Positions 9,956-18,834 of a DNA stretch of 64,000 bases are shown here, in pieces (the stretch's first letter is position 1; every line of letters starts with the position of its first letter). The position numbers were made by a program, and so were the translations under genes. The stretch is taken from positions 920,001 to 984,000 of the forward strand of contig NZ_JANINP010000006.1 in assembly GCF_024508665.1 (NCBI RefSeq). The letters are read 5' to 3'. The notes under the pieces were generated by a model. That model made no database searches, was not told the DNA's origin, and saw only the letters and a program-made list of their open reading frames with translations. This DNA comes from Sphingomonas sp. (GTDB lineage: Bacteria; Pseudomonadota; Alphaproteobacteria; Sphingomonadales; Sphingomonadaceae).

Positions 9956-10485
9956 GCCATGCCATCCGCCGTTTCCGCCCTGAAGACGCCGATGCGATGG
10001 TCGCCTTTGCACGGGGCCTGCCCGAACACGACCTGCTGTTCCTCAGTCGCGACGTGCGTGAGCCGCGCGTCGTCGCTGCCTGGCTCAAGGCGATCGAGGA
10101 AAGCGAGATCGACAGTCTGATCGCCGAGGACGATGGTCAGATCGTCGCGACCGCCGCTTTGGTCCGCGATCCGCTGAGCTGGAGCGCGCATGTCGGCGAA
10201 GTGCGGTTGCTGGTCGCGCCTGGACGGCGCAACGCCGGGCTGGGCAGCGACCTGCTCCAGGGTATTTTCATGATCGCGAAAGAACGCGGGCTGAGCAAGC
10301 TCGTCGCGCGGATGACGGTCGATCAGACCGGGTCGATCGCCTTGTTCGAAGGCGTGGGTTTCCGGGCCGAGGCGATGCTCAAGGATCAGGTGCGCGGCAC
10401 TGATGGACGCAGCCACGACGTCGCGATCCTGAGTTACGACGCTGCACGCGTGGCGGCGCTGCACGCCGCGACCGGGATCGAATGA
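9952..10485 (+). CDS. GNAT family N-acetyltransferase
   Basis: Predicted acetyl-CoA-dependent N-acetyltransferase of 177 residues. The acetyl-CoA pyrophosphate-binding segment is seen in LLVAPGRRNAGLGSDLL (motif A, R/Q-X-X-G-X-G/A variant), followed by LFEGVGF in motif B. The ATG at 9952 overlaps the stop of phaC (ATGA), and its own stop overlaps the next hydrolase gene, so the three are co-translated. The substrate is unknown. Co-transcription with PHA synthase hints at a role in acyl-CoA or storage metabolism, but this is only inference. Confidence 0.8.
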   Translation: MSHAIRRFRPEDADAMVAFARGLPEHDLLFLSRDVREPRVVAAWLKAIEESEIDSLIAEDDGQIVATAALVRDPLSWSAHVGEVRLLVAPGRRNAGLGSDLLQGIFMIAKERGLSKLVARMTVDQTGSIALFEGVGFRAEAMLKDQVRGTDGRSHDVAILSYDAARVAALHAATGIE

Positions 10486-11306
10486 GGGGGGCGGTGCGTA
10501 GTCACCGGATGAAAGACACCATGCAACAAACCGATATCCAGACCAAAGCGCCCTCGGCGCTCCTCGCGCTGACCGAATTGCCGCGCGCGCTCGCCGAACT
10601 GGGCGCATTGCCCTGGGCGGCGCCGCTGCTCGCTACCGCACCTCGCGGCGACGGACACCCGGTGCTGGTGCTGCCGGGATTCGTCACCACCGACCGATCG
10701 ACCGCCATCCTCCGCGGCTTTCTCGAGGGGCATGGCTATGACGCTCATGCCTGGGAGCTCGGCCGCAATCTCGGCCCCAAGGCGATCGGTCGCCACGGAC
10801 AAAAGCTGGTCGCGCGCATTCTGCAGGTGCACGAAGCGACCGGCAAGAAAGTCAGCCTGGTCGGGTGGAGCCTGGGCGGAGTGATGGCGCGACTGGCAGC
10901 CAAGCGCATTCCGCACGCGGTGCGCCAGGTGATCACCCTGGGCTCGCCTTTTTCTGGCAGTCCCAAGGCGTCGAACGTCTGGCGCGCTTATGAGATGCTG
11001 ACCGGACAAAAGGTCGACGACGATCACACCCGGTCGCAGCTGAACGAGGTGTCGTCACCGCCTCCGGTACCCTCGACCGCCATCTATTCGCGCGGCGACG
11101 GCGTGGTTGCGTGGCAAAATTGCTGCGAGGAAATCGGCCCGACCAGCGACAATATCGAAGTCTATGGCAGCCATTGCGGCCTGGGGATCAATGCCAGCGT
11201 GCTTTATGCGGTCGCGGACCGGTTGGCGCAGGCGGAGGACGATTGGCACCCGTTCGAACGCACGGGGCTCAGGGCGTTGGTGTATCCGTCCGCGGGGCAT
11301 GCTTGA
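10482..11306 (+). CDS. alpha/beta hydrolase (lipase-like)
   Basis: Predicted serine hydrolase of 274 residues, or 265 if the ATG at 10509 is used. The nucleophile elbow GWSLGG carries Ser130. Asp206 in SRGDGVV and His231 in YGSHCG fit the rest of the triad. The VLVLPGF segment gives the oxyanion region. No clear signal peptide is visible, so it is probably cytosolic. It closes the phaC operon by an ATGA overlap with the GNAT gene. A role in intracellular lipid or polyester turnover is plausible from context but not shown. Confidence 0.8.
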   Translation: MRGAVRSHRMKDTMQQTDIQTKAPSALLALTELPRALAELGALPWAAPLLATAPRGDGHPVLVLPGFVTTDRSTAILRGFLEGHGYDAHAWELGRNLGPKAIGRHGQKLVARILQVHEATGKKVSLVGWSLGGVMARLAAKRIPHAVRQVITLGSPFSGSPKASNVWRAYEMLTGQKVDDDHTRSQLNEVSSPPPVPSTAIYSRGDGVVAWQNCCEEIGPTSDNIEVYGSHCGLGINASVLYAVADRLAQAEDDWHPFERTGLRALVYPSAGHA

Positions 11307-11320
11307 TAGCAAGTGAGGAG

Positions 11321-11352
11321 AAAAGCCCCTCCCCTTCAGGGGAGGGGCTTTT
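11321..11352. terminator. bidirectional intrinsic terminator
   Basis: Perfect 14-base inverted repeat AAAAGCCCCTCCCC / GGGGAGGGGCTTTT around a TTCA loop. It lies between the converging hydrolase (stop 11306) and phasin (stop 11358) genes. T-runs are available in both directions. Confidence 0.85.
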
Positions 11353-11357
11353 CTGTC

Positions 11358-11825
11358 CTACTTCTTCCCTTCGCCCATCGCCTCGCGGCCGAATTGCAGG
11401 ATCATTTCCCCGACCTCACGCGCATGGGCCAGCGCTCGCGCACCCTGTTGCTTGAGATAGTCGCCTTGAATCTTCGCTACTTCAGCCGGATTCTTCGCCG
11501 CCGCCGCGGCGCGCATCGCGGCGAACGCCTGCCGCGTATTCTCCTCGGCATGTTCGAGCATCTTCATGCTCACCGCCGAGCCCTGCTTGGCGATCTTTTC
11601 GCCTGACGCCTTCAGCTTTTCGCCCGATTTCTTGAGAGACTCTCGCGCGCCCTCGACGCGATCGGCGGCCGCCTTGGCACCGCCGGCAACCCTGTCGGTG
11701 GCTTCCTTCGTCGCCTTGGCTGCGCGATCGGTGGCTTTCTTGGTAGCTGCGGCCGCCTTGTCAGTCGCGTCCTTGGCGCGCTTGGCGCCCTTATCGATTG
11801 CGTCCTTGACCTTCTTCGCCATCAT
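11358..11825 (-). CDS. phasin family protein
   Basis: Granule-surface protein of 155 residues. The N-terminal 70 residues are an Ala/Lys repeat (KKATDRAAKATKEATDRVA-like heptads), as in PHA-binding and histone-like phasins. The C-terminal part (MLEHAEENTRQAFAAMRA, later IQGDYLKQQ) is the helical phasin_2 type. The ATG at 11825 overlaps the stop of the wax ester synthase gene (ATGA); a second ATG follows at once at 11822. It probably coats PHA or lipid granules made by the neighbouring enzymes. Confidence 0.85.
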   Translation of the reverse strand: MMAKKVKDAIDKGAKRAKDATDKAAAATKKATDRAAKATKEATDRVAGGAKAAADRVEGARESLKKSGEKLKASGEKIAKQGSAVSMKMLEHAEENTRQAFAAMRAAAAAKNPAEVAKIQGDYLKQQGARALAHAREVGEMILQFGREAMGEGKK

Positions 11826-13375
11826 TTCGCTCCTGTGGCACGAGGGGTCCGTCTGGCGACGGGTTTGGCAGGGGGCTTGGACTTGGCCGCCGTGCGCGGT
11901 TTTGCCGCGTCGCGGGGTTTGGGCGCGGGCTTGTTCTCATTGGCAGGCTTGGCGGCCGGCTGCGTTGCCGCCGCTTTCAGCGTCTCGAACGACTCCCGCA
12001 ACGCCTTCGCGTAATTGTCCGGGTCGGGCAGCATCTCGCGGTCGGCGGTGAACGACACCGCGATCGTGTCGCCATAGGAATAGACCGGGTTGATCAGCCC
12101 CATGCTGTCGAACACCGGCGCGGTGCCGTACATCGCCAGCATCTTGGCGCCGCAGAAATAGAGCGGCACGCGCGGGCCCGGGATGTTGGTCACGACGCAA
12201 TTGAAGGCCGGGGCATGCATGTTGGCGGCACCGACGCGGGTGTAGAGCCGCGCCCCGAGCCCGGCGAGGCCCGAGGGAATCAACTGGCTGTAATCGGCCA
12301 GGTTCTTGGCGCCGACCGCATTGGTCATCGCCTTCGAATTGACCGCCTCGCCATGAACGAAGCGCAGCCGCTCGAGCGGGTCGGCGATCTGCGTGCCGAG
12401 CCCGACCACCATCGCCGAGACAAGGTTGCCGAGCGCTTCCTTCTCGCCTTCCTGCCGCACCGAGATCGGCGCCATCGCGGTCAGCGTCTCCTTGGGCAGT
12501 TCCCCCTTGTCGAGCAGATAGGTGCGGAGCGCACCGCCGACGACGGTCAGGATGACGTCGTTGACCGTCGCTCCCGGGATCACCTCCTTGACCGCGCGGA
12601 CCTCGGCGAGCTTGAACGGCACCGCGTCCCAAACGCGATGGGCGGACACCTTGCCGTTGAACCGCGTCTTGGGCGCGGGGCGCGTGTTCCTGAGACTGAC
12701 ATCGCCCTTGCCAGCCTGGACCACCAATTTGGCCATGCCGGGCAGCGACCGCCCGATCGTCTCGGCGATGCGCATCGGCTGGAGCAGATTGTTGAAATAG
12801 CTGCGGGTCAGCAGGTCGGCGACGCGCGGCATGTTCTCCGGCTGCCAGGTGTCGGGCTTGTCGGGCGCCGCCATCGAGGGGTCGAGATCGTGGACCGCGG
12901 CCGACATCTCGACGCCCGACATACCGTCGATCGCCGCATGATGGACCTTGGAGACGAGCGCGAAGCAGCCGGGCGGCAGGCCCGGGATATTGTCGAGGCC
13001 CTCGACCACGGTGAATTCCCAGAGCGGCTTCGACAGATCGAGCGGCCGCGCATGCAACCGCGCGACCTGGATGCAGAGCTGGCGCCAGTCGCCGGGCTTG
13101 GGCAGCGCGATGTGGCGGACATGGAATTCGAGGTCGAATTCGGGATCCTCGATCCAATAGGGATGATCGACGTCGAACGGGACGCGGACCAGCCGCTGAC
13201 GGAAACTGCGCGCGCCCGGCAACCGGCTGGCGATGAAGCGGAGGATGTCCTTGAACCGCACGAACCCGCCGGGCGCGGTCGACGGATCGTAGATGCCGAC
13301 AGAGCCGATATGCATCGGCGTGTGCGGGGTTTCGAGATAGACGAACGACGCATCCTGCGCGCTCAATTGCTGCAT
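11822..13375 (-). CDS. wax ester synthase / diacylglycerol acyltransferase (WS/DGAT)
   Basis: Bifunctional acyl-CoA-dependent acyltransferase of 517 residues that makes wax esters or triacylglycerol for storage lipid bodies. The active-site HHAAIDG lies at residues 145-151 (HHxxxDG). The N-terminus (LSAQDASFVYLET) is typical of the family, and the C-terminal WS_DGAT domain follows. The last 50 residues or so are a Lys/Pro/Ala-rich tail. GGAGGAGAG precedes the ATG. It is translationally coupled to the downstream phasin gene and faces the phaC operon, giving this strain genes for two storage polymers side by side. Confidence 0.9.
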   Translation of the reverse strand: MQQLSAQDASFVYLETPHTPMHIGSVGIYDPSTAPGGFVRFKDILRFIASRLPGARSFRQRLVRVPFDVDHPYWIEDPEFDLEFHVRHIALPKPGDWRQLCIQVARLHARPLDLSKPLWEFTVVEGLDNIPGLPPGCFALVSKVHHAAIDGMSGVEMSAAVHDLDPSMAAPDKPDTWQPENMPRVADLLTRSYFNNLLQPMRIAETIGRSLPGMAKLVVQAGKGDVSLRNTRPAPKTRFNGKVSAHRVWDAVPFKLAEVRAVKEVIPGATVNDVILTVVGGALRTYLLDKGELPKETLTAMAPISVRQEGEKEALGNLVSAMVVGLGTQIADPLERLRFVHGEAVNSKAMTNAVGAKNLADYSQLIPSGLAGLGARLYTRVGAANMHAPAFNCVVTNIPGPRVPLYFCGAKMLAMYGTAPVFDSMGLINPVYSYGDTIAVSFTADREMLPDPDNYAKALRESFETLKAAATQPAAKPANENKPAPKPRDAAKPRTAAKSKPPAKPVARRTPRATGAK

Positions 13376-13456
13376 CAGGTTCTCTCCTCCCGCGCCCGGC
13401 TAAGGCCGGTTTTGGAGGAGCGTATCATGGCGAAGCGCGGGGAGCGAATCGGCAAA

Positions 13457-13597
13457 ATTCCCTCTCCCTTTGGGAGAGGGAGGGAGGCGCGAAGCGCCGG
13501 AAGGGTGAGGGTAGGGCGTAAATGGCCACCCTCACCCTTCCCACTCGGCTGCGCGGAGCGGGCCCCTTCCCTCTCCCAAAGGGAGAGGGAGGTTTTT
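13457..13597. repeat. nested inverted repeat / probable terminator between ABC-F and WS/DGAT genes
   Basis: Two CCCTCTCCC-TTTGGGAGAGGG-type hairpins (13459-13480 and 13569-13592) flank GGAAGGGTGAGGG (13499-13511) and its complement CCCTCACCCTTCC (13529-13541). The whole element can fold as one cruciform. On the minus strand the hairpin at 13459 is followed by TTTT, so it can end ABC-F transcription. It is the same family as the repeats at 8268 and 48390. Confidence 0.65.
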
Positions 13598-15469
13598 CTA
13601 CGCCGCGACTTGCTCCAGCTTCTCGCTAGCCTCCAACCACGCTGCCTCGGCCGCCTCGATCTTCGCCTCGACTTCCGCGCGACGCTTCATCAGGTCGGTC
13701 ATCGTCAGCTTCGCCAGATCCGGCGCTGCCGACGACGGATCGAACATCGCGCGGTCGATCGCGCTTCTCTGTTCGGTCAGCTTGGCGAGTTCGGTTTCCG
13801 CCGCCTTGGCCGCCTTGCGCAGGCCCTGGCTCTGCTCGCGCGCCTCGGCGGCGGCGCGGCGAGCGTCCTTGCGGCTGACCTTGGCCTCGGACGATCCTTC
13901 GCTCGCATTGTCCTTGGCCAGCACGAAGGCGATGTAATCGTCCAGGCTGCCGTCGAAGTCCGATGCCGTGCCATTGTCGACCAGCACCAGCCGGTCGGCG
14001 CTCATCTCGAGCATGTGGCGGTCGTGGCTGACGATCACCACCGCGCCCGAATAGGCATTGAGCGCCTGGACCAAGGCCTCGCGCGCATCGACGTCGAGGT
14101 GGTTGGTCGGCTCGTCGAGGATCAGCAGATGCGGCGCCTCGCGCGTGATCAGCGCCAGCGCCAGCCGCGCCCGCTCGCCGCCCGACAATTTGCCGACCAT
14201 CGTCGTCGCCTTGTCGCCCGAAAAGCCGAACCGCCCGAGTTGCGCGCGCACCGCGCCGGGCGTCGCGCCCTTCATGGTGCGCGTCATATGCTGGAGCGGG
14301 GTGTCGCCAGTATCGAGCTCCTCGACCTGATATTGGGTGAAGTACCCGACCTTCATCTTCCCGGTCGCATTCATCGCGCCATCCATCGGCGCGAGTTGCG
14401 CGGCGAGCAGGCGGGCGAGGGTGGTCTTGCCGTTGCCGTTGCGGCCGAGCAGCGCGATGCGATCGTCGGGATCGAGCCTGAGGTTGAGCTTCTTCAAGAC
14501 CGGCGTTTCGCCATACCCGACAGACGCCATGTCGAGCGTGATCAGCGGCGGGCGCAATTCGCCCGGGTTGGGGAAATCGAAGCTGAGCGACGGATCGTCG
14601 ACGATCTCGGCGATCGGCTGCATCCGCGCGAGCGCCTTGGCGCGGCTCTGCGCCTGCTTGGCGGTCGAGGCGCGCGCCGAGTTGCGGGCGATATAATCCT
14701 GCAGCTTCTCGCGCTCTGCCTGTTGCTTGGCGCGCGCCGAGGCGGCCTGGGCCTGGCGCTCGGCGCGCTGGCGCTCGAACGCGTCATAACCGCCCGGATA
14801 GAGCCAGGTCTTGCCGCGCTCGAGATGCAGGATGTGGTCGACCACATTGTTGAGAAAGTCGCGCTCGTGGCTGACCAGCAGGATCGTCGCCGGATAGGAT
14901 TTGAGGAAGTCCTCCAGCCACAGGACTGCTTCGAGATCGAGATGGTTCGACGGTTCGTCGAGCAGCAGCAGATCGGGCTGCGAGAACAGCAGCGATGCGA
15001 GCGCGACGCGCATCCGCCAGCCGCCCGAGAAACTGTCGAGGGGACGGTGTTGCGCTTCCTCGTCGAAGCCCAGGCCGACCAGGATGCGCGCGGCGCGCGA
15101 CGGCGCGGTATGCGCGTCGATCGCGTTCAGCCGCTCGTGGATTTCGCCGAGCCGGTCGGGGTCGTGGCTGGTCTCGGACTCGTGCATCAGCACGGCACGT
15201 TCGGTGTCGGCGGCGAGGACCGTCTCGAACGGCGTCGAGGCACCGGCGGGCGCTTCCTGCGCGATATAGCCCAGCCTGCTGCCGCGCGGCATGTCGACCG
15301 ACCCGGTATCGGGGTCGAGCATCCCGGCGATCACCCGCACCAGCGTCGTCTTGCCCGCGCCGTTGCGCCCAATCAGCCCGACACGACTGCGCGGCGGCAG
15401 CTTCGCGGTGGCGCCGTCGAGGATCGTCCGCCCGCCGAGGCGGACCGTGATGTCGGTCAGATTGAGCAT
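13598..15469 (-). CDS. ABC-F family ATPase
   Basis: Soluble protein of 623 residues with two ABC domains and no membrane segments. Walker A motifs are GRNGAGKTT near residue 34 and GRNGNGKTT near 340. Signatures are FSGGW in the first domain and LSGGE in the second. The inter-domain linker is Arg/Gln/Ala rich, and the C-terminus forms a charged coiled coil (about residues 530-623). ABC-F proteins act on the ribosome in translation rescue or antibiotic protection; the architecture suggests a Uup/YheS-type housekeeping member. It is monocistronic, ending at the hairpin repeat. Confidence 0.9.
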   Translation of the reverse strand: MLNLTDITVRLGGRTILDGATAKLPPRSRVGLIGRNGAGKTTLVRVIAGMLDPDTGSVDMPRGSRLGYIAQEAPAGASTPFETVLAADTERAVLMHESETSHDPDRLGEIHERLNAIDAHTAPSRAARILVGLGFDEEAQHRPLDSFSGGWRMRVALASLLFSQPDLLLLDEPSNHLDLEAVLWLEDFLKSYPATILLVSHERDFLNNVVDHILHLERGKTWLYPGGYDAFERQRAERQAQAASARAKQQAEREKLQDYIARNSARASTAKQAQSRAKALARMQPIAEIVDDPSLSFDFPNPGELRPPLITLDMASVGYGETPVLKKLNLRLDPDDRIALLGRNGNGKTTLARLLAAQLAPMDGAMNATGKMKVGYFTQYQVEELDTGDTPLQHMTRTMKGATPGAVRAQLGRFGFSGDKATTMVGKLSGGERARLALALITREAPHLLILDEPTNHLDVDAREALVQALNAYSGAVVIVSHDRHMLEMSADRLVLVDNGTASDFDGSLDDYIAFVLAKDNASEGSSEAKVSRKDARRAAAEAREQSQGLRKAAKAAETELAKLTEQRSAIDRAMFDPSSAAPDLAKLTMTDLMKRRAEVEAKIEAAEAAWLEASEKLEQVAA

Positions 15470-15528
15470 GATCCGGGGGCATGTAGTGGAGTATCGATGG
15501 AGAGGAAAGCGTGTGTCTCCCTATCCCG

Positions 15529-15616
15529 TCACCCCCGCGAAAGCGGGGGCCCATCTCCGGCGCTGCCGCCAAGCCTGACTGGCGGGAGCTGGGTCCACGC
15601 TTTCGCGGGGATGACG
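15529..15616. repeat. CCCCGCGAAAGCGGGG dispersed repeat
   Basis: The element opens with GTCACCCCCGCGAAAGCGGGGGCCC and ends with GGGTCCACGCTTTCGCGGGGATGAC. Its ends are inverted copies of each other, and each can also form its own hairpin. It lies between the divergent ABC-F and ATP-grasp genes. Variants occur at 8804, 26012 and 63526. Confidence 0.65.
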
Positions 15617-15678
15617 ATTGGGAGAGCACAACCTTTAGCCACTAGTGGTGCGCACGATACGGGGGCTAAGGGCACGGA

Positions 15679-16584
15679 ATGACCGATCTCGCGATTCTCT
15701 ACGAACATCCCCAATGGTTTGCTCCGTTATTCGCGGCACTCGACCGGCGCGGCCTGTCCTACGCCTCGTTCGGCCCCGACGGTCATTGGAACCCGGCCGA
15801 CGGCGCAATTCCCGCGCCGGTCGTGCTCAACCGCATCGCGATGTCGAGCTTCCTCCGCGCCGATGAGCATCCGATCTTCCACACGATGGCGCTGCTCGAC
15901 CATTGGCGCCGGTCGGGGGCACGCGTCGTTAACGGCGCCGACGTCATGGCGATCGACGCGTCCAAGGCGCGCCAGCTCGCGCTGATCGCCAGCCTGGGTC
16001 TCGCGATCCCAGAAACGCGCGTCGTCCATCGCGCCGCCGATATCGAGGCTGCGGCGGCGACCTTGTCCTTCCCGCTGGTGGTGAAGGCCAATATCGGCGG
16101 ATCGGGCGCCGGCATCATGCGCTTCGACAACATGGCGGAGTTGCGCTGGGCGGTGGCCGAGAAGGAGTTGCCGGTCAGCGTCGATGGCGTGCTGCTGGTC
16201 CAGGATTACGTTCCCGCGCGCGGCGGCACGATCACGCGGATCGAGACGCTCGACCGCACCTATCTCTACGCGATCGAGATTGCCGGCGGCGGAGCATTCG
16301 ACCTGTGTCCGGCCGATGCCTGCGTCGCCGATTCGAACATCAGCATGAAATCGGTCGAGCCCGCGCCCGAATTGATCGCCGCGGTCGAAAAGATCGCCGA
16401 CGCGATGAACCTCGACGTCGGCGGGATCGAGGTGATGATCGACGACCGCGACGGAATCCCGCGCTTCTACGACATCAACGCGCTCAGCAATTTCGTCGCG
16501 CAGCCGCTGAACGTTCTCGGCTGGGATCCGCACGAAAAGCTGATCGACTGGCTCGACACCCTGATTGCGGAGACCAAATCCTGA
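15679..16584 (+). CDS. ATP-grasp ligase (RimK-like)
   Basis: Predicted ATP-dependent carboxylate-amine ligase of 301 residues. VNGADVMAIDASKARQL opens the ATP-grasp region. FPLVVKANIGGSGAG supplies the nucleotide-binding lysine and glycine-rich loop. GGIEVMID and FYDINALSNF carry the Glu/Asn metal ligands. The substrate is unknown; RimK-type enzymes ligate amino acids to peptides or small acids. The stop overlaps the start of the LLM monooxygenase by one base (TGATG), so the two form a coupled pair. The annotation is firm for the fold, not for the reaction. Confidence 0.85.
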   Translation: MTDLAILYEHPQWFAPLFAALDRRGLSYASFGPDGHWNPADGAIPAPVVLNRIAMSSFLRADEHPIFHTMALLDHWRRSGARVVNGADVMAIDASKARQLALIASLGLAIPETRVVHRAADIEAAAATLSFPLVVKANIGGSGAGIMRFDNMAELRWAVAEKELPVSVDGVLLVQDYVPARGGTITRIETLDRTYLYAIEIAGGGAFDLCPADACVADSNISMKSVEPAPELIAAVEKIADAMNLDVGGIEVMIDDRDGIPRFYDINALSNFVAQPLNVLGWDPHEKLIDWLDTLIAETKS

Positions 16585-17600
16585 TGCGCTACGGTTACTG
16601 GATGCCGGTGTTCGGCGGCTGGCTGCGGAACGTGCCCGACGAGGGGATGGAGGCGAGCTGGGATTATGTGAAGCGGCTGACGCGGCGCTCCGAGCAATGG
16701 GGTTACGACCTGTCGCTGATCGCCGAGCTCAATCTGAACGACATCAAGGGTGTCGAACAGCCTGCGCTCGACGCCTGGTCGACTGCGGCGGCGCTCGCGG
16801 CGGTGACCGACAGCATCGAGCTGATGGTCGCGGTGCGCCCCAATTTCCACCACCCGGCCCTCTTCGCCAAGGCGGCGGCGAATATCGACCGCATCTCCAA
16901 CGGGCGGCTCGCGCTCAACGTCGTGTCGTCCTGGTGGGCGGACGAGGCGCGGCAATATGGCCTGCAATTCGACCAGCATGACGATCGCTACGCGCGCACC
17001 GAGGAATGGCTGAAGGTGGTCGATGGCCTCTGGACCGAGGAGCGGTTCAGCTTCGACGGCCAATTCTACAAGACCGAGGACGCGATCTGCTCGCCCAAGC
17101 CGGCCAGGCGCCCGACCGTCTATGCCGGCGGCGAGAGCGAGAAGGCCAAGACGATGATCGCCGCCCAATGCGACGCTTATGTCATGCACGGCGACCCGGC
17201 CGAGGCGATCGCGCCCAAGATTGCCGACATGGCGGCGCGGCGCGAGGCGACGGGTGGCGCGCCGATGCAATACGGCATGGCCGCCTATGCGATCGTGCGC
17301 GACAGCGAGGCCGAGGCAAAGCGAGAGTTGGAGCGCATCACCACCGTCAACGAATTGCCTGCGGGCTATGCCAATTTCGACCAATGGCTGTCGGGCACCC
17401 AGCTCGAGCGCGAACTCAAGATCCAGGAATATTCGGTGTCGAACCGTGGCCTGCGCCCCAATCTGGTCGGCACACCCGAACAGCTCAAGGAACGGATCGC
17501 CGAATATGAGGATGCCGGTCTCGATCTGCTGCTGCTCCAGATGAGCCCGCAGGAAGAGGAGATGGAGCGGTTCGCGGTCCAGGTAATGGGCGCCGCCTGA
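16584..17600 (+). CDS. LLM-class flavin-dependent monooxygenase
   Basis: Luciferase-like monooxygenase of 338 residues, using reduced flavin from a separate reductase. YGYWMPVFGGWLR at the start and the ISNGRLALNVVSSW segment (about residues 108-121) match the SsuD/SfnG branch (alkanesulfonate or dimethylsulfone monooxygenases). The ATG at 16584 lies in the TGATG overlap with the ATP-grasp gene. The pairing suggests joint modification of a small molecule. A sulfur substrate is suggested by family only. Confidence 0.85.
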   Translation: MRYGYWMPVFGGWLRNVPDEGMEASWDYVKRLTRRSEQWGYDLSLIAELNLNDIKGVEQPALDAWSTAAALAAVTDSIELMVAVRPNFHHPALFAKAAANIDRISNGRLALNVVSSWWADEARQYGLQFDQHDDRYARTEEWLKVVDGLWTEERFSFDGQFYKTEDAICSPKPARRPTVYAGGESEKAKTMIAAQCDAYVMHGDPAEAIAPKIADMAARREATGGAPMQYGMAAYAIVRDSEAEAKRELERITTVNELPAGYANFDQWLSGTQLERELKIQEYSVSNRGLRPNLVGTPEQLKERIAEYEDAGLDLLLLQMSPQEEEMERFAVQVMGAA

Positions 17601-17604
17601 GCTT

Positions 17605-18201
17605 CTATCCGGCCGTGCGCCGCCTGATCGCGGTCGGCGGGCGGCGATAGACCTGTTGAAACGCCGCGTTGAACGATCGCACGCTGCCGAACCCCGACGC
17701 CAGTGCGATCTCGGTCATGCCAAGGTCGGTGCTGTCGATCAGCCGCTTGGCGCGCTGGATTCTTGCCGTGCGCGCCGCCGCAAGCGGGGTCGTGTCGAGA
17801 TAGCGGCGGAACAGCCGCGACAGATGGCGCCCGCCGATGCCAAGCCGCTCGGCCAGCGCTTCGACCCCAGCCTGATCGAGCGCACCCTGTTCGATCAGCC
17901 GCAGTGCGCGGTCGACCGTGGCGCGCGCCCCACGCCAGGCCGGGGAATGCTGCGCGGTTTCCGGCCGGCAGCGCAGGCAGGGTCGGAAACCGGCGGCTTC
18001 CGCCGCGGCCGCGCTCGGGAAATAGCGGACGTTGCGCGACATGGGCTGGCGCACCGGGCAGACCGGCCGGCAATAGATCCGGGTCGACGTGACCGCGATG
18101 AAGATCGTGCCGTCGTACGCCGGATCGCGTGCATAGCGCACGCGCTCGCAGAACTCGAAATCGAGCTCGGCTGGCGGAAAGGCGGGCTGTGTCGTCACCA
18201 T
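17605..18201 (-). CDS. AdaA-like methylphosphotriester sensor / AraC-type activator
   Basis: DNA-methylation sensor and transcription activator of 198 residues. The N-terminal Ada zinc site has C44, C48, C75 and C78, with spacings of 4, 27 and 3 residues identical to C38, C42, C69 and C72 of E. coli Ada. RIYCRPVCPVR contains the methyl-accepting cysteine. A C-terminal AraC helix-turn-helix follows (MTEIALASGFGSVRSFNAAF). The O6-methylguanine transferase domain is absent, as in Bacillus AdaA. I chose ATG 18201 because family similarity begins there. Its regulon cannot be seen; the neighbouring genes are not alkylation-repair genes. Confidence 0.85.
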   Translation of the reverse strand: MVTTQPAFPPAELDFEFCERVRYARDPAYDGTIFIAVTSTRIYCRPVCPVRQPMSRNVRYFPSAAAAEAAGFRPCLRCRPETAQHSPAWRGARATVDRALRLIEQGALDQAGVEALAERLGIGGRHLSRLFRRYLDTTPLAAARTARIQRAKRLIDSTDLGMTEIALASGFGSVRSFNAAFQQVYRRPPTAIRRRTAG

Positions 18202-18321
18202 CCCAACATAAAGGCTCGTGCGCGCGCTGTCGCCCAATCCCGTTGACCGCGTCCGAATCCTGCCAGCCGGATCGCGGGGACGGCGATATCCGATCGCGAT
18301 CCCAAAGACCGGAGAAATGTC

Positions 18322-18723
18322 ATGGCTTCCATTCATCACCAGATCTTCATCGCGGCGGATCCGGACGCGATATGGAACGCCGCACGCGATGTCGGTCGCC
18401 TGCACGATCGCCTCGTCCCCGGCTTCGTCACCGCCACCGAAATGCTGTCCGGCGAGGGCGCGCCGGTCCGCCGGGTCACTTTCGTCAACGGACGGGTGGT
18501 CGACGAGACGATCGTTTCGATCGATGACGCCGCCCGGCGTGTCGTCTGGGCGATCAAGGAGTTCGAGCATCATAACGGTGCCCTGACGGTCGCGGCGGCA
18601 GCCGGTGGCGCCCAGGTCACCTGGATCGCCGATCTCCTGCCCGACGCGCTGAGTGAACAGGTGTCGCCAGCGATGGCGCATGGGTTGGCGATGATGAAAG
18701 CGCATTTCGAGGGAAGTCGCTGA
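18322..18723 (+). CDS. SRPBCC family protein
   Basis: Small 133-residue protein of the START/Bet v1-like SRPBCC fold (polyketide cyclase/dehydrase type). IFIAADPDAIWNAARDVGRL at the start and the closing helix AMAHGLAMMKAHFEG are typical. GGAG lies eight bases before the ATG. These folds bind hydrophobic ligands, and the ligand here is unknown. It is divergent from the AdaA-like gene. Confidence 0.75.
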   Translation: MASIHHQIFIAADPDAIWNAARDVGRLHDRLVPGFVTATEMLSGEGAPVRRVTFVNGRVVDETIVSIDDAARRVVWAIKEFEHHNGALTVAAAAGGAQVTWIADLLPDALSEQVSPAMAHGLAMMKAHFEGSR

Positions 18724-18834
18724 GGCGGGATGCCGCTTCGCGTCCGATTCGCGGCCGGCGTGTGCCTGTGATACGCTCGTCATGACTCCACGAAAGATGG
18801 GGCGTCGGGCGCATCACGCATGGGGAGACATGCC

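Noticed and set aside
12215..15682. Open frame of 1155 codons on the plus strand across WS/DGAT and ABC-F genes
   Set aside because: It spans two clear genes on the other strand and a hairpin repeat; composition is that of antisense sequence.
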